Source: Girardinichthys multiradiatus (lineage: Eukaryota; Chordata; Actinopteri; Cyprinodontiformes; Goodeidae). From it: a DNA stretch of 64,000 nt. This document shows positions 9,755-27,590 of this stretch, in pieces. Every line of letters begins with the position of its first letter. The stretch's first letter is position 1. A program made the position numbers and the translations under genes. Location: the NCBI RefSeq assembly GCF_021462225.1, contig NC_061794.1:17315784-17379783 (forward strand), given 5' to 3'. The notes under the pieces were generated by a model. That model ran no database searches and had not been told where the DNA came from. It worked only from the letters and a program-made list of their open reading frames with translations.

Positions 9755-11031
9755 TTAATAATAATCCACCAGCACATGCCTCTTTGAATCAATCTCTAAA
9801 ATAGAGTCATAACAAGCGTAGATGATCAGCTTGGTGGTATGAGGCAACAAGTTTCTGAAGCGCATTTCCAATCTTAAATTCCCACTGGAAACTGGAGATA
9901 GAGCATCTGTGTCCTCGCCCGGGCTAAGATTAAATGTGAATAGAGCGTATCCTTGATTAAATTCCTGACGTGTTATACTCAGCGGAAGATCTTTTAGATG
10001 TCGTCCTGTAGCCGTAAACAAGTTGTAATACTCTCTCACTGAATGACCTTGGTTAAAATTGGGCCGGAAGGCTTTAGCAGGAATTTGTCTGCCGTCCTTA
10101 CACAAAGCTAAATATTCCATATCAAAATGATTAAAGTCAAACGGATTGAGATCGCGTGTTCCTGTAAAAGCGTCATGATCCAGTAATGCAATCACAACAT
10201 ACTTGGGAAAGACGCCTAAGAAAAGATTCTCTTGGTTGCACACCCTTGAATTTTCAGGGATGGAATATGTTTTTACATTCACACGTGAAAGTGGATACAG
10301 AGCATTTGCCTTCATTAAAGCTGAAGCGTGCCCCAATCGAACGGCTGGAGAGACGGAAACGTTTTTGATGAAAAGAGAGGCTCCTAATATCCTAAGTTTG
10401 TAAGTGGAGTCTCTTGCCTTTGTTTAATTTTGAGGTCAACAGAGTTTAAAAGAAGTCTCTCACAGAAAAATATGTCTGCATGCAGGGGGCCTAGGAGATG
10501 TACCTCCATGGAATTTGCCGTAAAGCCTGCTCTGCTGTTAAGACCTTGGTTAGGGCCGTTAGTTGTAACAATAGAGTTCAGAGCACCTGCAGTGTCTTTA
10601 TAAAAAAGACCAGAGCTAAACTGGCTTTTTAAAGAATCCTCAGAAAAGTTTAACAATGTCTCAATCATGGCTCTATATGGATGTGTAGCGCTGGATTGTG
10701 AAATCAATCGATCTCCGAGAGTGACATCACACTGACTGAAGATGGTGTTTAACGGGTAGTTGATGAGCCCTACAGGTGCATCATCCGGCAGGTTTGTTCA
10801 ATCCTCGTTAGTAATTTTCACTCTGAGATGCAACAGCGTATCATTGAGATCCAGATACTTTTCTCCGTCTCCCGGAATGAAAAACTCGATCGGGCCTCCA
10901 TTGGTGATTGCAGATAAAGGCTGGATCTCGGTGTAAATTGTATCTTCGATCGATAGCTGCGTCATCGGGGCAGAAAATAAGTCCAACTCTGCCAGCGTAC
11001 ACTCTGATGATTTGTTATGTAAAAGAGCCAT
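9755..11031 (-). pseudogene. Major capsid protein (hexon, double jelly-roll), interrupted
   Basis: The N-terminus (start 11031, ELDLFSAPMTQLSIEDTIYT, PIEFFIPGDG) is typical of Maverick hexon. A TGA at 10798-10800 interrupts the frame, which then continues open in the same phase (VGLINYPLNTIF, TLGDRLISQSS) to about 10405-10420. There the frame changes and the text appears shortened next to VDLKIKQRQ. The third part (LRILGASLFIKNV, VSPAVRLGHASALMKANALY, FPKYVVIALLD) runs to the stop at 9755. Hexon forms the trimeric double-jelly-roll capsomer. The start overlaps the upstream pVI-like gene by 17 bases. At least two lesions make it non-functional. Confidence 0.88.
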
Positions 11032-11446
11032 TATTTAAATATATAAAACTTGCGGAAGACTTCCTTCCTCTTCGTTTGTCAGCTGCGACTAATCTCCTTT
11101 TTTGTGTTTGTCGTTGTTTTTTAACCATCCTTAAACGATAACCAGGGGATCTTGTTCTGGGTCTTTTGGATAAAACCATAATTCCTGAACCTTCTTGACC
11201 TTCGGTGCGTGTAGAACCACTCATTTTACTCACGGCTCTACCTATGACATCCGAAGCGATATTTGATGCAGCCGTTTTAAGATGGGGTTTTTGGGATACA
11301 AAGCGGAATAATTTTGAAAATAATGATCCAATTCCGCCTCCGTACATTACTGGAGCCCCATGAAAACCTGGCAGAATACCGCCTGATTGACTAACATAGT
11401 AATTTACAAAGCGATTTGGATCACGTCTCAGACTTAGCTGTGCCAT
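11015..11446 (-). CDS. pVI-like minor virion protein of the Maverick
   Basis: 143 residues if started at the ATG at 11446 (MAQLSLRRDPNRF), preferred over an upstream frame extension because the downstream sequence looks conserved. A Gly-rich amphipathic segment (SGGILPGFHGAPVMYGGGIG, then SLFSKLFRFV) precedes a long basic tail (KRPRTRSPGYRLRMVKKQRQ). In adenovirus, pVI combines an amphipathic membrane-lytic helix with capsid bridging and is cut by the viral protease; MYGG|G here fits that cleavage rule. Homology to pVI is inferred from layout and position next to hexon, not from alignment. Confidence 0.65.
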   Translation of the reverse strand: MAQLSLRRDPNRFVNYYVSQSGGILPGFHGAPVMYGGGIGSLFSKLFRFVSQKPHLKTAASNIASDVIGRAVSKMSGSTRTEGQEGSGIMVLSKRPRTRSPGYRLRMVKKQRQTQKRRLVAADKRRGRKSSASFIYLNNGSFT

Positions 11447-11502
11447 GTTCTCTCTTGCCTGCTTGATGCAGTGTTGAAGGACCAGGGTAATATAAATGAT
11501 AA

Positions 11503-11529
11503 CCAATCAGTCTTAGAGGTTATATATAT
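11503..11529 (-). promoter_or_regulatory. TATA box and inverted CCAAT before the pVI-like/hexon genes
   Basis: TATATATA on the minus strand at about 11520-11529, followed by GATTGG (CCAAT box at 11503-11507), 57-74 bases before the ATG at 11446 and just after the penton stop. It probably starts a separate late transcript. Confidence 0.45.
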
Positions 11530-11556
11530 CTCTGGAATAGCTTATACAAATAAAAT

Positions 11557-12315
11557 TTATCTCAGGCTACGTTGTGATATCACCGGTCTGAAGTGTAGTC
11601 TTATGACGGTCTTTCCATAGACGAAATTTACAGGAACGTTTTGGTCCAATTTAATTTCTATATTGATATTTTCAATATGTCTTCTGGAAACTGGAAGGTA
11701 GTGGGCGGGGTTAAACGTCAGAGTAACCATATCGCTGAAGTCGCCTTGTACTTTGACGGTCCGCAGTAAAGGTGCAAAAGTGTCGCCTACTACGTCGCTG
11801 TAGCAGTATAGGTGATAGAAACCGGCCTTTATATCCGCCGGAAAAGGAGCCAGTTTTGGTTCAGATACATGAATCCATTCCACTGGTTTCACACCCATCA
11901 TATAAGCTAGAGTGTTGAAGAAGCGTATTTTATATGGACTGCTTGCTTGAAATGCAAATCTCTTTTGAACTTTGCTGAATTTAATGCGGATATCCGAGTT
12001 CATTTTTTTGAAAAACAGTTCCATCTCTGTCTCAAGTTGAATAACGCTGTTATAGTAGCCACTTCTGATCCTTTGCGTATTGATCTCCACATCACCAACC
12101 TTCCTCCATTCAAAGTAGGCATCATAATCCGGTAAATTATGCCATGTATGAGGGTATGAAATCTCTGCTAATGCAACCATCCATTGGCCTTCTAAATCAA
12201 TATGTTGAGCTAAATTTACACGGAAACGCGAACTGGTATTATTTTTAAACACTTCCATGCTAGCGTTAGAGGGAAGGGTAACGTAAAAGCCATCATCCTC
12301 TACCTGACGGTTCAT
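11557..12315 (-). CDS. Penton / minor capsid protein (single jelly-roll)
   Basis: 252 codons from ATG 12315, uninterrupted. The text FYVTLPSNASMEVFKNNTSS, QWMVALAEISYP and the C-terminal PVNFVYGKTVIRLHFRP are characteristic of the Maverick minor capsid (PX) protein, which is related to viral pentons and occupies capsid vertices. Length is normal. Its TATA box lies inside the 3' end of the integrase gene, and the pVI-like gene follows about 110 bases downstream. Confidence 0.88.
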   Translation of the reverse strand: MNRQVEDDGFYVTLPSNASMEVFKNNTSSRFRVNLAQHIDLEGQWMVALAEISYPHTWHNLPDYDAYFEWRKVGDVEINTQRIRSGYYNSVIQLETEMELFFKKMNSDIRIKFSKVQKRFAFQASSPYKIRFFNTLAYMMGVKPVEWIHVSEPKLAPFPADIKAGFYHLYCYSDVVGDTFAPLLRTVKVQGDFSDMVTLTFNPAHYLPVSRRHIENINIEIKLDQNVPVNFVYGKTVIRLHFRPVISQRSLR

Positions 12316-12350
12316 GATGCTGTGTCAACTGTGAGGTTTAGTGCAAACCT

Positions 12351-12358
12351 TTTTTATA
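12351..12358 (-). promoter_or_regulatory. TATA box of the penton gene
   Basis: TATAAAAA on the minus strand, about 36 bases before the penton ATG and overlapping the integrase stop region, which implies a very short 5' leader. Confidence 0.5.
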
Positions 12359-13382
12359 CGTTTCGAAGTTCATCAAACCTGATCCAACTGTTGAATTTCT
12401 GAGGCCAGTTTTTCCAGCTTACAAAAACCTGTTTAACACCCTTGACCGTACGTCGTTTTAATATTTTTTCCACTTGATACATCTTGTCGTTAAATATTTT
12501 TAATTTTTGAAGTTCCTCTGCGTAAAAGGAACCCTGGATAGGTTCTCCATCCAAATCTTTGAGTTTGTATACAGGAGGAGATCGGGGTATCCGCTCATAC
12601 ACTGTAAACACTTCATCCGTAAAACTCTGTTCGTATTTTTTGTCAAACACTCCACGGACCTTGGATATTCTGACATGATCCCCTTGTTTAAACGTTATCA
12701 CTGAGTCCTTGCAATATCTTTTGGACTTGACATCATACAGATTCTGAAACAATTGAAAGGCATTTTCTGAGGTCACTTCAATAGGGCTCATTTTAATGCT
12801 GGAGTGGCAGGTATGGTTGTAGCTTCTAGCTAGGTTTTGCAGGACATCGACGTACCGCTGGGTGTTGTTAGCTGTAAAATATCTCCACATCCTTGTTTTT
12901 AATGTGCGGTTAAATCTCTCGACCACTGAAGCTTTTGCTTCACTTGCTGTGGCAAAATGTTCAATACCGTGTTTCTCCATTAAAACCTTTAATTTCTTGT
13001 TAAAAACTGATTCAAATGCCTTTACCACCTCAGCGGCTGTTTTCCTCTTCAAAACTCGTACATACGCCCTTTTTGAAAAGATGTCAATGACGGTTAATAA
13101 ATAATTATAACCATCATTTTCCTTGGCCAGAGCCTGCATGTCACAGAGATCAGCCTGGAACTGCCTCAACGGTCTGGTGACAAAAACTCTCGGGAACTTT
13201 ATTCTTGCAGGTTTATGTAGAATATAGGTATCTTCTCCTGATAAAAAATCTTTAACTTTTTCAACCGCAACCTTCTTTCCCGTTTCATCTTGCATAACCC
13301 TCCTCAGCCTATCTACACCCCCAAAACTTCCCGGTGTTGAAGGGCTATAATATACTTTCTTCATCAACCGTCTACCTGCCAT
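12354..13382 (-). pseudogene. Retrovirus-like chromodomain integrase with catalytic-core deletion
   Basis: 342 residues when started at the ATG at 13382 (context aaaaATGG); the longer frame begins at a GTG. The core starts with FQADLCDM (first Asp, residue 78), continues through TVIDIFSKRAY and reaches ASVVERFNRT (catalytic Glu155). Between FESVF (about 127) and NKKLKVLMEKHGIEHF the segment that carries the second Asp (T-D-x-G-x-E-F type) is missing, about 18 residues compared with the family, without loss of frame. No Asp stands 35 residues before Glu155. An SH3-like region and a chromodomain (YQVEKILKRR…VFVSWKNWP…WIRFDEL) end the protein. The enzyme should be unable to cut or join DNA. Confidence 0.85.
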
Positions 13383-13680
13383 TTTTGCCTTATGCTCACT
13401 CTGACGATTACTTGTTAAATAATGAGAAAAAAACACACCGGAGGGTAGATTTATCCCTTTTTTTATTTTTGTATTTAATAGTAAAAAGAAAAAAAAGAAG
13501 AAGAATCAGATACTGCAGATGAATTCAAACACTACAAGCTTTTAAACAACACTTTCGGGAAAGGTTAATATGTTCCTACTTTAATTGTATTTAATAGTAA
13601 AAAGAAAAAAAAATCATATAATGCAAATTAATTAAAGTACTGGAATACTAAAAATGATACAAGTCATCAAACATGTGAGA

Positions 13681-14517
13681 TCAGTTTGTCAGTCCGTAGC
13701 ACTCTGAAACAGAGTTAAGTTGTTTGAGGTGTTTCTCTTCGACCATGCGATCATAAACGTGCGCTATTGCACTGTGGATGCCTTATACCGATTTCAGTTC
13801 ATATAAAACCGTCTCTGCAATCGTTCTCACTCTGAAGTCATCCGCTTGTATGCGTCGAAGTACCAGAAGATTCTGAATAACAGGAACGAGTTTGGGGGTT
13901 ACGAGTCGTCGTACGATGCGTTGAAAGTTGACTTGGTAATAATCCTCCCCCAATACTTCCAGGCATTGGTGCTGGTGCTGGCTTGGATGGTTCGTTATGC
14001 ACCCATAGCAGGTTTCTCTGAGATAGTTCAAAGAGGTTATGTTGAATAAATGAAGTATCGCTGTTTTCACCGTATTGATGAGGGTGGTTGAGAACCAGCC
14101 GTCAATTTCGTCCCCCTGGTTACTCTCATCCTCCGCTGAAGGCTGAGGGTCCTCCATCGGTTCCAGGGTTTGTGTAGGTGCTTCGGTAGAGGGTGAGTAG
14201 CTGGTAGCTACCTCATCCTCCATGATCACCTTCATGTCTTCAGGCAGGACATTCGCGTCTACAGACTCGGCCATGAATTGCGGCGATGGTGAGTAGAGGT
14301 CTGGAGAAAGTGGTTGATACATTTTCATGTTGTATCCTGTAGGTGATTTAGGACTGAAGTGGGTCTCTGAGAATGAGGACGTTGAGGTGGATGGTGAGAA
14401 GAGGTCAGGGGAAGGCAGATGATATGGTCCAATGTTGAAGCTTTCATCGTGCTCAGGAGAGAAGTGGATCTCTGCTCGGTGGTTGTAGAGATCCCTGTAT
14501 GGTGTTGGCTCACTCAT
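13681..14517 (-). pseudogene. Accessory protein with Cys/His motif, truncated by in-frame stop
   Basis: The start chosen is ATG 14517, just downstream of a TATA run; 244 codons run to a TAA at 13783-13785. The N-terminal third is Ser/Pro-rich with a repeated phrase (LPSPDLFSPS at 34-43, LSPDLYSPSP at 70-79). An acidic stretch follows, and the C-terminal part has C170-x2-C173-x3-H177-PSQ-x2-H183-x-C185, a probable metal-binding site, ahead of a helical region. After the TAA the same frame stays open for 33 more codons (…VYDRMVEEKHLKQLNSV…) to a TGA at 13681-13683, which looks like the true C-terminus. Function is unknown; position in the right arm suggests an early or host-interaction gene. 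Confidence 0.6.
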
Positions 14518-14565
14518 TCTCAGGATTCGATTCTCAGTGTCTTTGAGCTTGCTGTTATCCCACCC

Positions 14566-14580
14566 TATATATATATATAT
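14566..14580 (-). promoter_or_regulatory. TATA box of the Cys/His accessory gene
   Basis: An uninterrupted TATATATATATATAT run about 50 bases before the ATG at 14517 on the minus strand. Confidence 0.5.
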
Positions 14581-14600
14581 CATAGGAAGGGGGCAGGTTC

Positions 14601-15083
14601 TCAGAAGAGGGTTTGTTCTAGACGTGAAACAGGAAACGTCAGCGTTTTTTTCACTGACATGACATCGATCCAACTGCGTGAGTTGTGGAAAAGGTCGGAA
14701 AGACACTGTCCAATTTCACTCATCTTCTCTGCCCAAGCTTCAAACGGCAGAGCCAGCATTGTCTTGAATATGCCGCAGTCCTGATTGAAAACCTCCAACA
14801 CAAACAGATCTGAGGGGTTCGTCTGGTTGTTCCTGCGTCTGCTTGCCCGAAAAGACCAGCGACCATTTGCTGTGGTTTTTGACCCCCACACTGCGCTAAA
14901 GAGAGGTTCTCTCTCAGCTATTTCAACATCGGATGGCATATGAAACATTCTCGCCCGTTTTGCAAGTCGAGGAGACAGTTCTTCTTCTTCCTCCCTCTCC
15001 TGCATTGAGACTGTTTCAGGGCTATCATTAAGGTGCGGGATTGCATGCCTTAACACAGCCAGTTGCTGTGGGTGACAGTACAC
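14601..15083 (-). CDS. Accessory ORF of unknown function in Maverick right arm
   Basis: The frame is open for 160 codons but has no ATG until 15005, which would give 134 residues starting MQEREEEEELSPRLAKRARM. Visible features are an acidic Glu run, a short basic patch (RLAKRAR) that could be a nuclear signal, a second basic patch (RASRRRNNQ) and a hydrophobic helical C-terminus. An acceptor-like cacccacag at about 15062-15083 raises the possibility that this is a second exon. I recognise no family. The 3' end overlaps the leader of the next gene. Confidence 0.45.
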   Translation of the reverse strand: MYCHPQQLAVLRHAIPHLNDSPETVSMQEREEEEELSPRLAKRARMFHMPSDVEIAEREPLFSAVWGSKTTANGRWSFRASRRRNNQTNPSDLFVLEVFNQDCGIFKTMLALPFEAWAEKMSEIGQCLSDLFHNSRSWIDVMSVKKTLTFPVSRLEQTLF

Positions 15084-15167
15084 AGAGCCAGTGATCCATT
15101 AAATACCTCATCTTGATCCAATTGATACAGGCAAAGCTCTCCTATTTCATACATGAAAATATAACCC

Positions 15168-15180
15168 TATATACCAATCA
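15168..15180 (-). promoter_or_regulatory. Inverted CCAAT plus TATATA promoter-like site
   Basis: Reading the minus strand, TGATTGG is followed directly by TATATA, 69-85 bases upstream of an ATG at 15099 and ahead of the 14601-15083 frame. Confidence 0.4.
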
Positions 15181-15292
15181 GGCCATATGGCTCCAAAGAC
15201 CATTCTTTCTGCAGAGTGTTGAACGGGGGTCTTTGTACCCTGCAGATGTAGTATGTTGATTTCTTAGGAGCATTCAATTCACGGGATGAGTA

Positions 15293-15547
15293 CTAGTAGA
15301 CGGTCACTGGGGTTTCGCACAGAACTGACGTACCTCTTGGCCGACCCGAGGTCTGATTTTCAACCGTGGTTGTTGAAGTTGATGTTGGATCCTCATCATC
15401 GGTAGAGTATGTTATGACGGGGATTCCAGGTATCTCAGATGAGGAAGTAGATGATATAGATGATGCAGTTGCTTGTTCATCACCATCATCTTGGCACGCG
15501 TTGCGTTTCTCCTCCGCTTGACGATAAACTCTCTTAACTCTAGCCAT
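15293..15547 (-). CDS. Small Ser/Thr-rich accessory ORF of the Maverick
   Basis: 84 residues from ATG 15547 (MARVKRVYRQAEEKRNACQD); an upstream in-frame start would add 12 residues. A basic head is followed by a Ser/Thr-rich tail with IPVITYSTDDED, a hydrophobic core next to acidic residues that resembles a SUMO-interacting motif. A good splice donor (AG|GTACGT, 15328-15334) lies near the 3' end, so the gene may be spliced. TATA-like sequences stand at 15597-15615, close to the right terminal repeat. No family recognised. Confidence 0.45.
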   Translation of the reverse strand: MARVKRVYRQAEEKRNACQDDGDEQATASSISSTSSSEIPGIPVITYSTDDEDPTSTSTTTVENQTSGRPRGTSVLCETPVTVY

Positions 15548-15721
15548 TGCTGAACGGGTGTTCGTTTCCAACGAATGCTGCATGTAAAGTGCAGAGTTTT
15601 ATCCCTGTATTTAAAGTAAACACTAAAGCACGCCCCATTGTTTTCATTGGGTTATTCAAGGTTTAACGAGGCTTACAAACACACCCCTCTATTTTTAATT
15701 GGTTAATTTAAGGCCTTCCCC

Positions 15722-15985
15722 GTAACACCCTTAAACACACCCCATGTGTTTTAATTGGCTCATTTAAGCCCTTCTCCGTAACACCCTTAAACACACCCAT
15801 GTATTATTATTGGTTGATTTAAGGTATCGCCCCTAATGACGACAACCAATCAGCATCCACGGTTACGCCCCTCGGACACACCCCTGTTGACCCCATGACC
15901 TCCCCGCCCCCATTGCGCCATGACCCCCCTGCAGGTCAAAGGTCACCTGTCAAAAGGTTTGATTGAAGGGTGTATTTTAGTCTCT
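15722..15985 (-). repeat. Right terminal inverted repeat of the Maverick
   Basis: Inverse of the left terminal repeat, about 264 bp. On this side the CCAAT-containing repeat continues inward with at least one further and more diverged unit (about 15665-15721) that has no counterpart at the left end. Confidence 0.92.
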
Positions 15986-15991
15986 GACATA
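15986..15991. repeat. Right target-site duplication GACATA
   Basis: Six bases immediately outside the right end, identical to 5853-5858. The empty site would have been a single GACATA in the sema3g intron. Confidence 0.93.
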
Positions 15992-21665
<5,674 letters not shown>

Positions 21666-22386
21666 TTAGAGAAAAAAATTATGATGTGATAAGCATTTAA
21701 AACATCTCCAGTGTAATTGTCCCCATCCCCTATTTGTACCCACAATTCATACCCAGATGTTGCCTTGTTACCACAACCTGCTTTCATTTAGTCCTCGTAT
21801 ATTAACCATTTCATACCCTTGTCTTCAACCTGTGTGTATTGTAGTTTAATTCTCTTGGTAGGTAAGTATTTTAAAGAATAAAAATAATTAATCATAGAAT
21901 TGCTCAAATCTCTTCATATGAGTAATTTATATTACACTTGATTTCAAGTTATTGTGGTTTTGATTTCAGTTGACCCTTAAGAGATGAGGGTAGATTGGGG
22001 TTTGATTAAACCAAGATAACTCTGAGCAACAAAATAACTTTGGTGGATATTCATTGGAGTTAACTAACACCACTTTCTTACATAGTGAGTACGAAAACTT
22101 CCAATGCACATGCCTTCTTCTATACAACAAAAAGACACATTTGAACTGACAAGGGAGGTAATGTATGAAAGGTCTCTTTGTAAATAAGCCGTCTCAATGA
22201 GACTACCTGTACAAATAAAAGTTTATTAAAAAACGTGTGGCACATGTTTAAAGACATATTCTTTAAAACTTCTGGATTTTTTTTTTTTTTTTTTTTGCAG
22301 TGGTTATCTTTTGTTTCTAAAATCAAAGTGAGATGCAAATAATCAAAACTTACAATTAGGTCCATAATTGTAGAGGTAAAACTTAC

Positions 22387-22478
22387 TTTAAAGACTTGTA
22401 GCTCCTCTAGTGTGACCTCCTCTGTTTCCAGACTGTTTCCACTATGCAGGGAAATGACCTTTAAGACTGTGCCAACAT
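22387..22478 (-). CDS. sema3g: sema3g exon, late sema domain
   Basis: 92 bp. The first two bases complete an Asp codon; it encodes VGTVLKVISLHSG…LEELQVFK and stops at a gtaagt donor. This is the sema-domain blade segment ahead of the 42-bp exon. Confidence 0.93.
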
Positions 22479-22768
22479 CTTGAAGAAAAACCAATAGAAT
22501 AAGGCTATGTTTATACTGCAGACAAAGGTTGCCCACATCCAAACTTTTTGCCCTGTTTATGACCAATATCAGATATTTTTCTCATGACAGTGAAATGAAC
22601 AAATCGTATGTTTACATTTTGTCACCTAATGGTGTCTGACCTTGTGTGCTACACGTAAAAAATGCAAAATTATGTCTTAAACTGAAGCCAGGGTTAATGT
22701 TTTTTAGCTGAATAAGCAAAAACTGATTACAGTATACAAGTTCTGTATTTTGCAAAGGAATTGGATCA

Positions 22769-25789
<3,021 letters not shown>

Positions 25790-26096
25790 TCACTGATGTT
25801 GTGTGGAATCACTCTGCATACAAATCTACACCACTTTATAAAGGAAGATGATAAACCAATAAATATATGAGAAAGAAAAAACAAGTTTGACTGAATTGTA
25901 TGATATCAAACTATTAAAACAATTGAACTCAAATTGTTGCAGTTATATTTATTTAAGATTTTCAGAATAATGAACAACTTAATCATCAACAAGTTTCTCT
26001 TAAAAAGAAACACTAAGATCATCAATTACCACTGAATCAGAGTAAAACTTTATGTTTTTTGAGTGACCTTACACATTTTGTTGCAGATGTGTTTAC

Positions 26097-26166
26097 CTGA
26101 TAGTGCTGAAAATTGCATAGACATCTGGGTTTCTTTCATCCTTAGTCCGCAGCAGGAAAACATCCT
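26097..26166 (-). CDS. sema3g: sema3g 70-bp exon, sema domain
   Basis: 70 bp with donor gtaaac. It encodes DVFLLRTKDERNPDVYAIFST. The split codons on both sides (G|AG and AG|T) agree with the neighbouring exons. Confidence 0.92.
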
Positions 26167-26288
26167 CTGGTTCAAATTAGAAAAATTATATGTGCAATGT
26201 GAGCTTGATGGAGTACCACAAACTATTTTGTTAAGAAATATTAAGAAAGCAAAAACACAATGTCCAGATGAAAGTTTCTAAATGTCTA

Positions 26289-26438
<150 letters not shown>

Positions 26439-26871
26439 CTAGAGGAAATTCAGACAACCCACAACCACATAAACACAGATGGGAATTTATTTCCAAACAG
26501 ACATAATTCATGCTTTTGGATCTTTACTCAGGCACGCTGGTCTTTAATTAAATAATGACAGATGTGTACTCCAACTTTAGCTATTATTTCAGGGTTCCTT
26601 ATGCAGGCATACAATGTAGGTTTTTATCCTCTTAATATTTTAAAGATGTTTATACTATGATTAATGTGTTGTTTGAGACAGTCAGAGTAATATCCTCTAA
26701 TAAGTTATGTTACCTCAAAGTAACTCAACAATTGTTGTAAGTGCTAGAATGGAGTTAAAAGACCCAGAAAAAACCCAAATAAATGAGCATGAATGTAGAA
26801 CCAAATTGCAAGAGCAGGTCCAAATGTCTTGCCAAATAACTGCTAACATTAAACCGGATACAGAGACCCTG

Positions 26872-27332
26872 TCCACACCAAGACAAAAACGGTATTGTGT
26901 CAAGGCAGATTTACAAAAAAAAAGTGTGTCCACAAGAGTGTACACAGTACCACTGGAAATGCTGTACTATGTATGCCGGGCCCATTGGTGGCGCTGTGAT
27001 AATGCCACAGAAACACACCAAAAACAATGGACGGAAACAGAGGTCAAGTGCAATTAACTCATGCAAGGTAAACACACTAACATGGCGGCTAAGAGGCGCA
27101 TGCAGGTTACAGAGAGAGGTGGCGCCACAATGTTACTGTTGTGGAAAAATGCATTTCACATGTGCACACGGAAACACGGAACCAGCGTTTTGAAACCTTT
27201 CCATTCTGGGACCCGGTTTCAAAAATTATAATTTTTGGTCTCCCAAAATGCTGGATCCATGTGGACACAACACCTAAATGACAAAATACCTTTGTGGATA
27301 CACCTGAGTTTGTCTCTGTGTGGACAGGGCCT
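26872..27332. mobile_element. MITE-like element with GACCCTGTCCACAC inverted ends
   Basis: The left end gagaccctgtccacaccaagacaaa matches in inverse orientation the right end tttgtctctgtgtggacagggcct. No coding sequence. TTAA follows the right end, but a matching TTAA at the left was not found, so the superfamily is unassigned. Lies in the sema3g intron between 26439 and 28684. Confidence 0.55.
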
Positions 27333-27536
27333 TAATTTGTCCTTACTTTACTGCAATCAGGACCACTACAACATTTTTTCATGCCCAAATTCTGTACTTT
27401 TACAGACTCAAATTAGGAAAGATCTCCTTTTTTTCCATTTTTAAATATGACACAAAAGTTAATAAATATATACTTAATTTTCTGGATAATTCTGTCAGAG
27501 ACCAGACTTTAAATGAAAAAAACATCAAAAATAAAG

Positions 27537-27590
27537 GTTGGAAGGAAGGAATGTAGGAAGGAATGTAGGAAGGAATGTAGGAAGGAAGAG
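27537..27590. repeat. 12-bp minisatellite (GGAAGGAATGTA)n
   Basis: About four tandem units of GGAAGGAATGTA with degenerate edges. Confidence 0.9.

Larger units (their letters stand above)
5859..15985. mobile_element. Maverick/Polinton (adintovirus-like) element, defective
   Basis: A 10,127-bp insertion in the last sema3g intron. The ends are inverted copies beginning AGAGACTAAAATACACCC, flanked by perfect 6-bp duplications GACATA at 5853-5858 and 15986-15991. The AG terminus and 6-bp duplication are the Polinton signature. Inside are a DNA polymerase B N-terminal fragment, an ATPase fragment, adenain protease, hexon, penton, a pVI-like protein and a chromodomain integrase, the set that defines Mavericks and the proposed adintoviruses. 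Intact elements are commonly 15-20 kb, so this copy is deleted. Most of the polymerase, the ATPase N-terminus and part of the integrase core are missing, and hexon is interrupted. Identification is very secure; whether it is better called a transposon or an endogenous virus cannot be decided from one copy. Confidence 0.96.

Noticed and set aside
10186..10403. Plus-strand frames over the hexon gene
   Set aside because: They are antisense shadows of the hexon fragments, which have recognisable protein sequence on the minus strand.
15293..15340. Rb-binding LxCxE motif at the end of the small accessory ORF
   Set aside because: The text is V-L-C-E-T; Cys directly follows Leu, so the required spacing is not met.
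27537..27590. Regular 12-bp repeats considered as a CRISPR-like array
   Set aside because: No spacers between units and a eukaryotic context; it is a simple minisatellite.
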